Shown: one piece after another, positions 34,490 to 42,117 of the stretch
How the letters are laid out: every line of letters starts with the position of its first letter
How positions within the stretch are numbered: the first letter of the stretch is position 1
Origin: Tunicatimonas sp964551335
Lineage (GTDB): Bacteria; Bacteroidota; Bacteroidia; Cytophagales; Cyclobacteriaceae
DNA length: 64,000 bases
NCBI GenBank assembly: GCA_964551335.1
Contig: CAZKCO010000031.1
Coordinates: 1 to 64,000, forward strand
Reading direction: 5' to 3'
The notes under the pieces: model-generated
What the model was told of the DNA's origin: nothing
Seen by the model: only the letters and a program-made list of their open reading frames with translations
Database searches by the model: none
Program-made: the position numbers and the translations under genes

Positions 34490-35560
34490 TTATACCACTG
34501 AAGCGCAACATACTTTGTGGATAAACCTTAGCTTTTCTATTACCGGATCTGAAATCACAAAGGGATACATATCGGGTTGACCCATACTACGGTTAATGCT
34601 GTTCATCGCGATTGTAAGGGGAAACCAAAGCTCTAGAATCCGATCAAATTTTTTGATCAGATAGGGATCGCGATCAATTCCAGCCGTTAGATTCTCCTCT
34701 TCAGTAACCAGAGGCTCAATCTGAAGACCAAAGGCATAAGCAGTAGCCAAGGTATCCACCATATGCAGATAATGCGCCCAGGTTTCGGCCCAGTCTTCCC
34801 AGGAATGGGTACTGGCGTAGGAGCTGATAAACTGCTTTCTCCAATCTGAGCTAGGACCCTGCTCGTAATGCTTCTTCAGAGCTTCTCCGTAATCCTCCCG
34901 TTCATCACCAAACAATCGGCGGTATTCAGCAAGATATCCACTATCAGCAATTAGCACCTGCCAGTAATAGTGTCCCACTTCGTGACGGAAGTGCCCCAAC
35001 AGCGTTCGGTACCGCTCGCCCATATCCTGCCGCATCTTGGCTCGTTGGGCGTCATCCGCTTCCTTAATATTAATGGTTATCAGTCCTTCTGCGTGCCCAG
35101 TAAGTACAGATTGTTGTTTACCCCAGGAGGTGGGTGGGTCAGCCAGGAAATCAAAGGCCAAGCCAGTATCTGGGTTTTCTCTTTGAGATACCATCGGCAA
35201 CTTTAACCGTAGCAGGGAGTAGATCAGCCGATGCTTTGCCACCTCCAATTTTTGCCATAGCTGCCGATTGTTCTGGTCGCTTAAGTCCGGAATAGTACGA
35301 TTAAATTCACAAGCTACACAGAGTTTACTAACACTATCAGTGGGCACCAGCCAATTACAGGCTTGATATTGCGCATTAGAGCAATAACGAAACTGTCCGA
35401 CACCTTGATCAAACGGCTCATATAGCCCTTCACCTAACAAGGTCAGGGTTAGTAACTTCATATCTTGAGGAGAAAAACCTAGCCGGCTACCACAGCGTTC
35501 GCAGCGGACATTCTCAAAGTGTAGTAACTGACCGCATTTCTGACAAGCAAATAGTTTCAT
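34490..35560 (-). CDS. zinc-ribbon putative zinc-binding metallopeptidase
   Basis: A 356-residue protein. It starts with a zinc ribbon (Cys6, Cys9, Cys20, Cys23 in FACQKCGQ and RCERCGS) and has a second cysteine cluster (YCSN, QACNW, LCVACEF). The centre carries HEVGH in GHFRHEVGHYYW, an HExxH zinc-protease motif. This is the architecture of the Bacteroidota/Proteobacteria 'putative zinc-binding peptidase' family. The substrate is unknown and there is no signal peptide. The start at 35560 was chosen because MKLFACQKCG opens at the ribbon. A longer frame to 35599 adds only 13 unconvincing residues. TACTTTTG at 35681-35674 (minus) could be a promoter box. Confidence 0.85.
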   Translation of the reverse strand: MKLFACQKCGQLLHFENVRCERCGSRLGFSPQDMKLLTLTLLGEGLYEPFDQGVGQFRYCSNAQYQACNWLVPTDSVSKLCVACEFNRTIPDLSDQNNRQLWQKLEVAKHRLIYSLLRLKLPMVSQRENPDTGLAFDFLADPPTSWGKQQSVLTGHAEGLITINIKEADDAQRAKMRQDMGERYRTLLGHFRHEVGHYYWQVLIADSGYLAEYRRLFGDEREDYGEALKKHYEQGPSSDWRKQFISSYASTHSWEDWAETWAHYLHMVDTLATAYAFGLQIEPLVTEEENLTAGIDRDPYLIKKFDRILELWFPLTIAMNSINRSMGQPDMYPFVISDPVIEKLRFIHKVCCASVV

Positions 35561-35694
35561 AATGGGTGCCAATAGATAAGTGGCACATCCAATACACAAA
35601 AACCATTGGGATGGTTTGGACTACTCGTTTTTTCCTGATTAATATTCCTGAAACTTTACCGACATAAGTCGAGCAAAAGTAGATAGTAAACAAG

Positions 35695-36057
35695 TCAGTA
35701 AAATAGACCAATGTGCCAAAGCACTCCGGAAGGGTCGTGCATAAAAAACTCCCTGCCCCAATCATTCTCCTGAATATCAGTTATCCTAACGGATTCATAT
35801 TTTTCGGATAGCCCGAGTTGGCGAAGCTCCCGCTGATAACGATGCACATCGTCTACCTCCAGAAATATCATAGAATTTTCTACCCAGTCTTTTACGTAAA
35901 AATCCTGTAAATAGAAGCCTAGTTGACCCACAGCAAAAAAAGATAATTTTTCAGAAATGGATACTTCCTTAAAACCTAATTCCTGATAGAAGATTCTGGA
36001 TTCTGTAAAGTCTTTTGCTCCGATAAAGGTCCGGATAGAAATTGCTGAATGTTTCAC
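35695..36057 (-). CDS. VOC-family (glyoxalase/bleomycin resistance) protein
   Basis: A 120-residue single VOC module with the paired beta-alpha-beta-beta-beta halves: RTFIGAKDFTESRIFYQELGFKEVSISEKLSFFAVG in the first and MIFLEVDDVHRYQREL with FFMHDPSGVLWHIGLF in the second. VOC proteins bind a metal and act on small molecules or sequester drugs, and the function is not resolvable. The GTG at 36057 (VKHSAIS) is preferred, because the frame upstream to 36156 is basic junk unlike the family. Confidence 0.82.
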   Translation of the reverse strand: MKHSAISIRTFIGAKDFTESRIFYQELGFKEVSISEKLSFFAVGQLGFYLQDFYVKDWVENSMIFLEVDDVHRYQRELRQLGLSEKYESVRITDIQENDWGREFFMHDPSGVLWHIGLFY

Positions 36058-36188
36058 TTTATTCTTAGTTGTAAATACGCTAACAATTGCAGTGAAATTA
36101 GTTTTTATTCTATTATCAAACCTCCCCCACCGATGGTGATTTTTCTTGCCAGTCAAGGTCAGCCTTGTTTCAACCGAGCAACTGATTG

Positions 36189-37724
36189 CTACTCGGTCGT
36201 TTGAATAGTTATTTTTCGCCCTATCGCCTTTTCCAGCACTTTTTTGTTACGGGCAGAGGCCCAGAGTTCAATGTCTAGTGAGGATGAGCTGATCGGAATA
36301 ATCGTAATTTCTTTTTTGGAAATCTGGCAGTTCACCTCCCTAACCAATTGGTTCTTTGTCGTATTCAAGCCAACGGCTACGCGAAGTATACCGGATAGCA
36401 ACTCCACGATCTTTTGTTGGCGTTTGCTAAGCTTGCGAAACTTCTTCTGCTTCTTAGAGGGCTTCGCCTTACGATGGTAGCGAGCCACGTGCCTGACCAG
36501 CAAGATTTCTTCGTTAGTAAAACCTCTCAGTCGAGCGTGTTTGATAATATAACGGGAGTTTTTATGATAGCGCTTAAAACTAATATACTGTCCTATTTCG
36601 TATAATAATGCTGCATATTCCAGAATTTGCTGCTCATATATTTCTAAGGAGTGTACGGATGACAGTTGCTTAAATAATTGCTTGGCTAAAACCGCTACGT
36701 GGGAGGACTGCTCCAGATCGACGTCAAACTTAAGGGCTAGCTGCGCCGCACTTCGGTAGCGTAAGTCCTCGTGTTCGGGTAAGCTGGCTCCTTTTTTTGC
36801 GTACTGTTGAATGTAATCAATAATCAGTCCTTCACGCAGAGAAGCATCGCACAGGGTAATTTCGTCAGCATCGGCCAGTTGAAGGAGTTGCGTAAGCAGC
36901 AATCCACCCAAATGAATAGCATCGGCTCGCTTGGAGCTAATTCCTTTGATCTCAGTTCGATCTTCCGCCTCGGATTTGATTAATTTGTTAGTGAGTTTTT
37001 CCAGCTCTTCTCGCTTCACTTTTTCGGCATTCACCGACGGGACGCTCCCATTCCCGTTCTCTAGTAAAACTGCTTCGCCCAGCGTACGAATGGTTCCGGA
37101 AGTACCGATCACCTGGCTGAAGCCCTCCCTTTTGGCTTCGTTCATAACCTCTCGCGCCAGTTGCTTAATGTGGGCCTCTAGTACCTTCAGCGCCTCTTTA
37201 CCCACGGGTCCCTGATGGTCAAACATATCCAACAATCGCCGGACACCCAGCTTGATGCTACTTCGGAACAGCACTTCTCGTTCGTTACCCACTACAGCTT
37301 CGGTGCTTCCGCCCCCAATATCCAGTACTAAAGCATTCTCTCCTTGCAAGGCAACAGCCTGGCGAACGGCCAGAAAAATCAGGCGGGCTTCTTCTTTTCC
37401 GGAGATTACCTGAGGAGCAATTCCGGTTTCCTGAACAATATCATCCAGAAAGGCCCCACCGTTGCGGGCTTCCCGGGTAGCACTGGTGGCGGCGGTAATA
37501 ATTTCATCCACTCCCAACTGGTCGGCCAGTTGCACGTAACGCCGAATTACTTCCAATCCTTCCTGGTAGGCCCGGTCGCAAAGTTCATTGGTGGCAAATA
37601 CGCCCTCGCCTAGCTTCACCATCTCCTTCTCCCGTTCAATCACCTCAAAAGTGTTATTGCGGTTTACCTGTACAATAATCATGTGAATGGAGTTGGTACC
37701 GATGTCAATGGCGGCTAGTTTCAT
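36189..37724 (-). CDS. ppx: Ppx/GppA exopolyphosphatase/pentaphosphatase
   Basis: A 511-residue ASKHA-fold phosphatase: LAAIDIGTNSIHMIIV at the N terminus, ALVLDIGGGSTEAVV in the centre and VIGTSGTIRTLGEAV. Residues about 330-511 are a helical HD-like domain (AALLYEIGQYISFKRYHKNSRYIIKHA), as in GppA/Ppx. It degrades polyphosphate or hydrolyses pppGpp to ppGpp, which ties it to stringent and phosphate responses. Cytoplasmic. No ppk gene is adjacent. Confidence 0.92.
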   Translation of the reverse strand: MKLAAIDIGTNSIHMIIVQVNRNNTFEVIEREKEMVKLGEGVFATNELCDRAYQEGLEVIRRYVQLADQLGVDEIITAATSATREARNGGAFLDDIVQETGIAPQVISGKEEARLIFLAVRQAVALQGENALVLDIGGGSTEAVVGNEREVLFRSSIKLGVRRLLDMFDHQGPVGKEALKVLEAHIKQLAREVMNEAKREGFSQVIGTSGTIRTLGEAVLLENGNGSVPSVNAEKVKREELEKLTNKLIKSEAEDRTEIKGISSKRADAIHLGGLLLTQLLQLADADEITLCDASLREGLIIDYIQQYAKKGASLPEHEDLRYRSAAQLALKFDVDLEQSSHVAVLAKQLFKQLSSVHSLEIYEQQILEYAALLYEIGQYISFKRYHKNSRYIIKHARLRGFTNEEILLVRHVARYHRKAKPSKKQKKFRKLSKRQQKIVELLSGILRVAVGLNTTKNQLVREVNCQISKKEITIIPISSSSLDIELWASARNKKVLEKAIGRKITIQTTE

Positions 37725-37740
37725 AGGTCAAGCTTTAGGT

Positions 37741-37954
37741 TTTATGAACCAGAGGTTAAAATTAGTAGAAATCCGAAACTAACAGAAACTAGAGTACTGG
37801 ATTCCGGAGACGGGAGACCGAAAACCGGAAATCAGAAAGTAAGAGTAGGTGATGAGTATGTGTATCTTGACATCAAACAGCAATGAGCACTAAAAACAAT
37901 AACATAGATTAGTGTAATATTTTCCGGTCTCCAGATTACCCTCTCCGGTTTCCG
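37741..37954. repeat. heptad-periodic inverted repeat ending at the ftsE stop
   Basis: The left arm from 37806 runs GGAGACG, GGAGACC, then GAAAACC, GGAAATC and AGAAAGT. The right arm from 37926 runs GGTCTCC, AGATTAC, then CCTCTCC and GGTTTCC, and meets the ftsE stop codon (37955-37957). GGAGACC and GGTCTCC are exact complements, so the arms can pair around a loop of about 85 nt that shows no such phase. Confidence 0.7.
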
Positions 37955-38674
37955 TCAATACGTGCTACTCAATTCAAAGTCTTCCCGCTGGGAATCGAGG
38001 AGGCGGCCGTGTTCGCACTTGAGTACCCGGGCGGGATAGCTGCGGACAAATTCGTGGCTGTGGGTAGCCATCAGCACGGTGGTGCCCCGCTCGTTAATTT
38101 CCTGGAAAAGCCTCAGAATACCTTCGGATACGCTGGGGTCCAGGTTACCGGTAGGCTCATCGGCTACCAGCAGTATGGGTTCGTTGATCAGTGAACGGGC
38201 AATGGCTACCCGCTGCTGCTCCCCACCCGATAGTTGGTGGGGTAGTTTGGTACCGGCTGAACCTAGCCCCACTTGCATCAGCACTTCAGCCAAACGCTTT
38301 TTCATCTTGGCCCGGTCTTTCCAACCCGTAGCCCGCATCACAAAGTTGAGGTTCTCGTCTACCGTACGGTCGGCAAAAAGCTGAAAGTCCTGAAAGATGA
38401 TGCCCAGGCGACGGCGCAGGTAGGGCACATCGGAGCGACTGATGTTTTTGATAGAATAACCGGCTACGTCCATTTCGCCAATTCGTAGGGGAAGGTCGGC
38501 GTAGAGGGTACGCATCAGCGAGCTTTTACCACTGCCGGTGCGGCCCACTAAATACACAAACTCTCCTTTAGCAACGGAAAAATGTACATCTTCCAGCACT
38601 ACCTGATGCTCCTGAAAGATACAGGCGTTCCGCACATCTACGACGGGTTTATCCAGGAAAGGATTTTCTTCCAT
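37955..38674 (-). CDS. ftsE: cell-division ABC ATPase FtsE
   Basis: A 239-residue ABC ATPase with Walker A GRTGSGKS (44-51), Q-loop FQDFQLF, signature LSGGEQ (148-153) and Walker B ILLVADEP (167-174). FtsE pairs with the membrane protein FtsX to control peptidoglycan hydrolases at the divisome. FtsX is not in this window. The lipid-export ATPases LolD/MacB are the alternative, but the sequence (LRRRLGIIFQDFQLFADRTVDENL) is FtsE-like. The start overlaps the stop of the 67-residue upstream gene by 1 bp. Confidence 0.9.
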   Translation of the reverse strand: MEENPFLDKPVVDVRNACIFQEHQVVLEDVHFSVAKGEFVYLVGRTGSGKSSLMRTLYADLPLRIGEMDVAGYSIKNISRSDVPYLRRRLGIIFQDFQLFADRTVDENLNFVMRATGWKDRAKMKKRLAEVLMQVGLGSAGTKLPHQLSGGEQQRVAIARSLINEPILLVADEPTGNLDPSVSEGILRLFQEINERGTTVLMATHSHEFVRSYPARVLKCEHGRLLDSQREDFELSSTY

Positions 38675-38877
38675 TATATCTCCAGTTTTTGAATCTTACC
38701 GAAGGGCAATCCGGCTATTACCTTGCCCAGTGCTTCTTCCTTCCCTTCCAGTCCGTACTTATGCAGGTTTTTCAGCTCCCGGTCGGCCCGGAAGTAGGCA
38801 ATAAGCACAAAGTTATCGTCTCGCAACTGAATATAGTCGGGTATTTTTGCCTTACCCTTCACTTTAATAATGTACAT
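38674..38877 (-). CDS. conserved small protein upstream of ftsE, function unknown
   Basis: A 67-residue protein (MYIIKVKGKAKIPDYIQLR...), beta-strand-rich then helical, with a balanced charge and no signal or membrane segment. The ATG at 38877 is preferred over a start at 38892 that would add MWVVA. Its stop and the ftsE start share one base, so translation is probably coupled and the product may work with FtsE. No family is recognised. TACCTTCG near 38910-38903 (minus) could be the promoter -7 box, without a good TTG. Confidence 0.65.
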   Translation of the reverse strand: MYIIKVKGKAKIPDYIQLRDDNFVLIAYFRADRELKNLHKYGLEGKEEALGKVIAGLPFGKIQKLEI

Positions 38878-38970
38878 AGCTACAACCCACAATGTTTATT
38901 TGCGAAGGTAGCAAAGGAAAGATGAAATATGAAAGGGCGTATGGCAATACGCTCGAACAGAAAAGAAAAA

Positions 38971-39053
38971 TGCGGGTATCGCACCGCTACGACCGCCTAC
39001 CCTTGCTCCATTCCTGGCCTGGGGGAGTTCAGCAGGAGCTGGTCGTACCCGCA
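38971..39053 (-). ncRNA. ffs: signal recognition particle RNA (small bacterial type)
   Basis: The minus strand encodes a long hairpin of about 83 nt. The ends pair (TGCGGGTA at 39053-39046 with TACCCGCA at 38978-38971), and the next helix is TACGACC with GGTCGTA. At the tip sits a GGAA tetraloop closed by CCA/TGG, within CAGG...AGCA, the conserved symmetric loop of SRP helix 8 that binds the Ffh M domain. Five T follow the 3' end (38970-38966). It binds the Ffh protein encoded at 3773. The exact 5' end is inferred from pairing. Confidence 0.9.
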
Positions 39054-39332
39054 GTACAAAGGTATAACAATCAGTGGACAATTAAAAATGATAGCGGCCG
39101 TTGCACGGTGGATAATTCAGACTACTCCTCGATGAACTAAAAATCGAGAACAGGTTGGAAAGAAGCAGAGCAACCCACAGTTTCGTCTACCCCACCCTTT
39201 ACATCATCCCGGATAAGACCTTTCACTACGTTGCAGGTATTTCCAGGATGACGTGACGGTGGCACATTGCACGGGATGCTCCATTCACTGCACATTGCTC
39301 ACTGCACACTGCTAGTTGCACATTGCTCATTG
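39054..39332. repeat. spacer with heptad-periodic tract after the stop at 39333
   Basis: The SRP RNA promoter occupies the left end. The right end, 39290-39338, is a 7-bp array: GCACATT, GCTCACT, then GCACACT, GCTAGTT, GCACATT, GCTCATT and GCTATTT, the last running into the stop codon of the gene at 39333. A further GCACATTGC lies at 39262, in the same phase. Between them nothing is recognised. Confidence 0.7.
39057..39064 (-). promoter_or_regulatory. SRP RNA promoter -7 element
   Basis: TACCTTTG read on the minus strand (39064-39057) lies 3 nt before the inferred RNA 5' end. A TTG is found 14 nt further upstream (39081-39079), a spacing shorter than usual. Confidence 0.55.
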
Positions 39333-39971
39333 CTATTTGACGACGATGCCGAACGTCTCCAGTTGCTGGGGAGTGTCGGCGAAGGCGTAGCGGGCGGCGC
39401 GGACGAACTTCTTCATCCAGGCATCCAGCTCCTCGTAGGCTTGCTCGCGTTGAGTGCGGGCTTGCTGAGCGGCTCCTTTAGCGGTAAACTGCTTAACGCG
39501 GGCGGCTACTACCGCCTCAATCATGGCTTGCGCCTGAGCAACATCTTCCGGCATCACTCCGTAAGAAGCCAGTTGAGCTTCAATTTTATCGATGTTATCG
39601 TAGAACCTACGGACCTGATCTAGCCAGGCTGAGCGCTTAACTTTACGGGTACCGCTCAACTCTAATGATTGATAAATACCTCGATCATAAGGCACCGCAA
39701 TACGGGCTAAAGTCAGATGATGCTGATACAGCTGACGAAGTTGCCGTTCAGCTTTACGTAGCTCATCAGTACTGGCCAGCTTTTGGCTGTTCTTCTCTCG
39801 CTGGTCGTCCAAAGCTCCGTACGCGGCTTGGTACAGATTCCAGCCCTGGGTGGTGTCCTGGGTAGTCCAACCCACCTGCTTTAGGGTTTTGGCGGCGTCA
39901 GGATTACTGCGCACGTTCTCAATGCTGATGTAGGTGCGTTCCAAAAATTCTTCTCGGGTCATTTTTACCAT
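39333..39971 (-). CDS. helical protein of unknown function
   Basis: A 212-residue mostly helical protein. It begins MVKMTREEFLERTYISIENV. The middle has charged heptads (TDELRKAERQLRQLYQHH, DQVRRFYDNIDKIEAQL) suggestive of coiled coil, and the end has AYEELDAWMKKFVRAARYAF. No signal peptide, membrane segment or known motif. The start at 39971 is preferred to a frame from 40085. An ATG at 39962 is also possible. It looks like a real gene by length and codon pattern, but I do not recognise its family. Confidence 0.6.
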   Translation of the reverse strand: MVKMTREEFLERTYISIENVRSNPDAAKTLKQVGWTTQDTTQGWNLYQAAYGALDDQREKNSQKLASTDELRKAERQLRQLYQHHLTLARIAVPYDRGIYQSLELSGTRKVKRSAWLDQVRRFYDNIDKIEAQLASYGVMPEDVAQAQAMIEAVVAARVKQFTAKGAAQQARTQREQAYEELDAWMKKFVRAARYAFADTPQQLETFGIVVK

Positions 39972-40151
39972 GTTTAGTTTTACAATGGCACAAAGCTCAG
40001 AAAAAGTAGATGTATTCGAAGGGACAAATAAACTGTACTGGTACACAAGTAGTGTTTTAGCCCGGATTGTCCTTTTGTCAGTCAAGAAGCAGCCCTACGT
40101 GTCTTTCCATAGGTCATGCATGACGGTTTCTGAGTAACAACTTAACGATAA
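39972..40151. other. non-coding flank before the 43-bp array
   Basis: No gene is seen. TACGTGTCT at 40096-40104 is an inverted copy of the AGACACGTA core of the 43-bp repeat unit that starts at 40152. The last ten bases before the array (TTAACGATAA) resemble the end of a unit, so a decayed extra copy may be present. Confidence 0.4.
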
Positions 40152-40516
40152 GTTGACACTACTCGGCTATCTAGAAGACACGTATGAACGATTAGTCGAC
40201 ACTACTCGACTATCTAGAAGACACGTATGGCCGGTTAGTCGACACTACTTAGCTATCAGGGAGACACATATGAACGATTAGTCGACACTACTTGGCCATC
40301 TAGAAGACACATATGAACGATTAGTCGACACTACTTGACCATCTAGGAGACACTGATGGGCAGTGAGTTGACACTACTTAGCCATCTACCAGACCCATTT
40401 GGGCAGCGAGTTGTCACTACTTCACGTTTAATAAGGCAGGTTTGCCCAGACAGATGTTATTACTTCACCACTCATAAGACACGTTTGCCCGGCCAGATGA
40501 CACTTAATTTGGCATC
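40152..40516. repeat. 43-bp tandem repeat array, about 8.5 copies
   Basis: Units start at 40152, 40195, 40238, 40281, 40324, 40367, 40410, 40453 and 40496, exactly 43 bp apart each time. The unit opens GTYGACACTACTT, has a central GGCCATCTAGAAGACAC-like part and ends TATGAACGATTA. Copies 1-5 are close to each other, and copies 6-9 diverge progressively while keeping the length. 43 is not a multiple of three and the frames carry stops, so it is not coding. There are no spacers, so it is not a CRISPR array. Confidence 0.92.
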
Positions 40517-40914
40517 AGAAATTACATTTAAGCCATGAATTGGTATACCTGGCAATGAAAAGCTGTGGTTAGATTAACCGATGAGTGCAGTACCGAGAGG
40601 ATTAAGGAAAAGTAGGTTCTAAAGCGGTAGATAACACTTCCTTTTCCCCGAGGTTCGTTGTTTAACGATACTTCACTATATTAATATTATCCCCTAGAAT
40701 ATCGTCCGATGCTCAGTAAATAGTGAGTATCGAGTACAAATGACAATAAACATTTATATAAATTACATCAATCATCCAGTGATCTATAAACTTAATACAA
40801 CTAACAATCGCTTTCATCTTATTTTTACCATCAAATCCAACGAAAACAAGGTAGGTATATGACAAATAAACGCACCGATGCGTTTATACAGTTATTAGGT
40901 GCCATGTAGGCGAG
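40517..40914. other. 398-bp AT-rich non-coding stretch
   Basis: No ORF or RNA gene is recognised. Two inverted repeats are present: GATGCTCA (40708-40715) with TGAGTATC (40724-40731), one mismatch, and the perfect hairpin at 40866-40887 listed separately. Base composition is lower in GC than the flanking genes. Confidence 0.45.
40866..40887. promoter_or_regulatory. perfect palindrome upstream of the 264-residue gene
   Basis: ATAAACGCA (40866-40874) and TGCGTTTAT (40879-40887) are perfect complements around a CCGA loop, 27 bp before the ATG at 40915. It could be an operator or a 5'-UTR hairpin. There is no T run after it, so a terminator is unlikely. Confidence 0.45.
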
Positions 40915-41709
40915 ATGAAAACCAGATATTTACTACTTCTTATTTTAGTCTTCATGAATTTTTATTCATCGGGACAACTATTGAATATCTCAGGAAAGGT
41001 AATTGATGAGGATTTAGTGGGACTACCTGGAGTTAACATCTATGATCAGGACACAACTCTTCTAGCAACCTCAAATCTAGATGGAACTTTTGAACTAGAG
41101 AATTCGCCAACCAATTTATTGTTCGGGGCTGTTGGTATGGAATGGTTGAACATTTCACTGACAACCAACTGCCATAACCCTGAAATCATAATGTTGGTCG
41201 ACGTCCTTTACCACTATAAATCACATCGGAAGATTGATAGGCTTAGAAAGAAACGATTTGACAACAGGATCAACATTCATGAACAGGCATTTGAACGAGG
41301 CATTTTTCAGAACGAAGCGCCTTGCTTCGATTATGTTTTTACCCCTATCAAATCTGAACTGGATGAGATTCGAACTTGGATGAATAAAAAGAAAATTGAT
41401 ATTCGAGAGGATTTCAAACAATTAAGTATTGGTGATACGGTTTACGTTCCTTATAGTGGACCAAGCACGAACTCAGTTCACAGTGGCTATTCTAACTACG
41501 TAGATTATGATTGCCTAATTAAAGGAACTGTACTAAAAAAAGACAGGAAAAAAAGAGGATTTAATATTTTTTACAGAGTCATTAACATGGATGACTGCAT
41601 CTATGAAAGACTTACAAACAATGACGAGATTGTGAACATTGGAGACACTATCCAATACGATATGAGGCATTTTCGCTTAATAACGACATCCAAGATGCAC
41701 TATGAGTGA
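40915..41709 (+). CDS. exported protein with carboxypeptidase-regulatory-like domain
   Basis: A 264-residue exported protein. The signal is MKTRYLLLLILVFMNFYSSGQ. Residues about 22-95 form a CarboxypepD-reg-like domain (LNISGKVIDEDLVGLPGVNIYDQDTTLLATSNLDGTFEL), the module that normally precedes TonB-dependent receptors. Here no plug or barrel follows. Instead there is a polar, charged region with IGDTVYVPYSGPS and IGDTIQYD. It may be a surface or periplasmic stand-alone protein. It is AT-richer than its neighbours and sits in the repeat-flanked island, so it may be acquired. The function is unknown. Confidence 0.65.
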   Translation: MKTRYLLLLILVFMNFYSSGQLLNISGKVIDEDLVGLPGVNIYDQDTTLLATSNLDGTFELENSPTNLLFGAVGMEWLNISLTTNCHNPEIIMLVDVLYHYKSHRKIDRLRKKRFDNRINIHEQAFERGIFQNEAPCFDYVFTPIKSELDEIRTWMNKKKIDIREDFKQLSIGDTVYVPYSGPSTNSVHSGYSNYVDYDCLIKGTVLKKDRKKRGFNIFYRVINMDDCIYERLTNNDEIVNIGDTIQYDMRHFRLITTSKMHYE

Positions 41710-42096
41710 ATGGGTTTTCATCATTCAGGATATTTTCGTGGAGATTGGAAAGTCCTTCAAGAACTGTAAAATTATTATTTGGTGTGGGTGCGGGATGTAG
41801 ATATAAGTGCATTCTAATCCCCACTTATTATTGCTAAACACTAAAGAAAGCCCATCAGAATAATAAAACCGTCTTCCTAGTAGGAACATCCCATTAATCT
41901 TAAGTTGTACCAATCCTGAGGAAAAGAAGAAATCAGGGAAGAAAAGGTTACCAAAGTAGCTAACACATCTTCAGTTGTATTGGGCAACGTACAGGATGCT
42001 GGTTATCCTCTGATTGGTTGTACCAAAGCCTGCGCGCCTAAGATTATTACCAACCTGGGATTGGTTGGAAACCTGACTAACCAAAAAGTGAGAACT
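41710..42096. other. 387-bp intergenic region with a possible gene remnant
   Basis: The left part is AT-rich with no believable gene. The right part carries an open frame (41920-42117, plus) that reads like protein but lacks a start, listed separately. No terminator or promoter motif was found. Confidence 0.4.
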
Positions 42097-42117
42097 CTAG
42101 TAATACCTTCCCATTAG
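41920..42117 (+). pseudogene. possible decayed coding remnant
   Basis: After an in-frame TGA at 41917 the frame stays open for 65 codons to a TAG at 42115. Its translation is protein-like (EEIREEKVTKVANTSS, GYPLIGCTKACAPKI, LVGNLTNQKV), but it has no ATG or GTG start, only a late TTG, and it overlaps the end of the convergent thioredoxin lipoprotein gene by about 20 bp. It may be the 3' end of a lost gene or chance. No family is recognised. Confidence 0.3.

Noticed and set aside
36058..36156. N-terminal extension of the VOC protein
   Set aside because: The extra 33 residues are basic and unlike the compact VOC module. GTG at 36057 fits the family's length.
36173..36200. Terminator after ppx (ACCGAG/CTCGGT hairpin)
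   Set aside because: The arms are short, part of the hairpin lies in the gene end, and no T run follows on the minus strand.
40152..40516. CRISPR array
   Set aside because: The 43-bp units follow each other without variable spacers, diverge steadily along the array, and no cas genes are in the window.
41725..41913. 62-residue minus-strand ORF
   Set aside because: It is AT-rich with no recognisable features, lies in an otherwise gene-poor spacer, and has no supporting promoter or neighbour.
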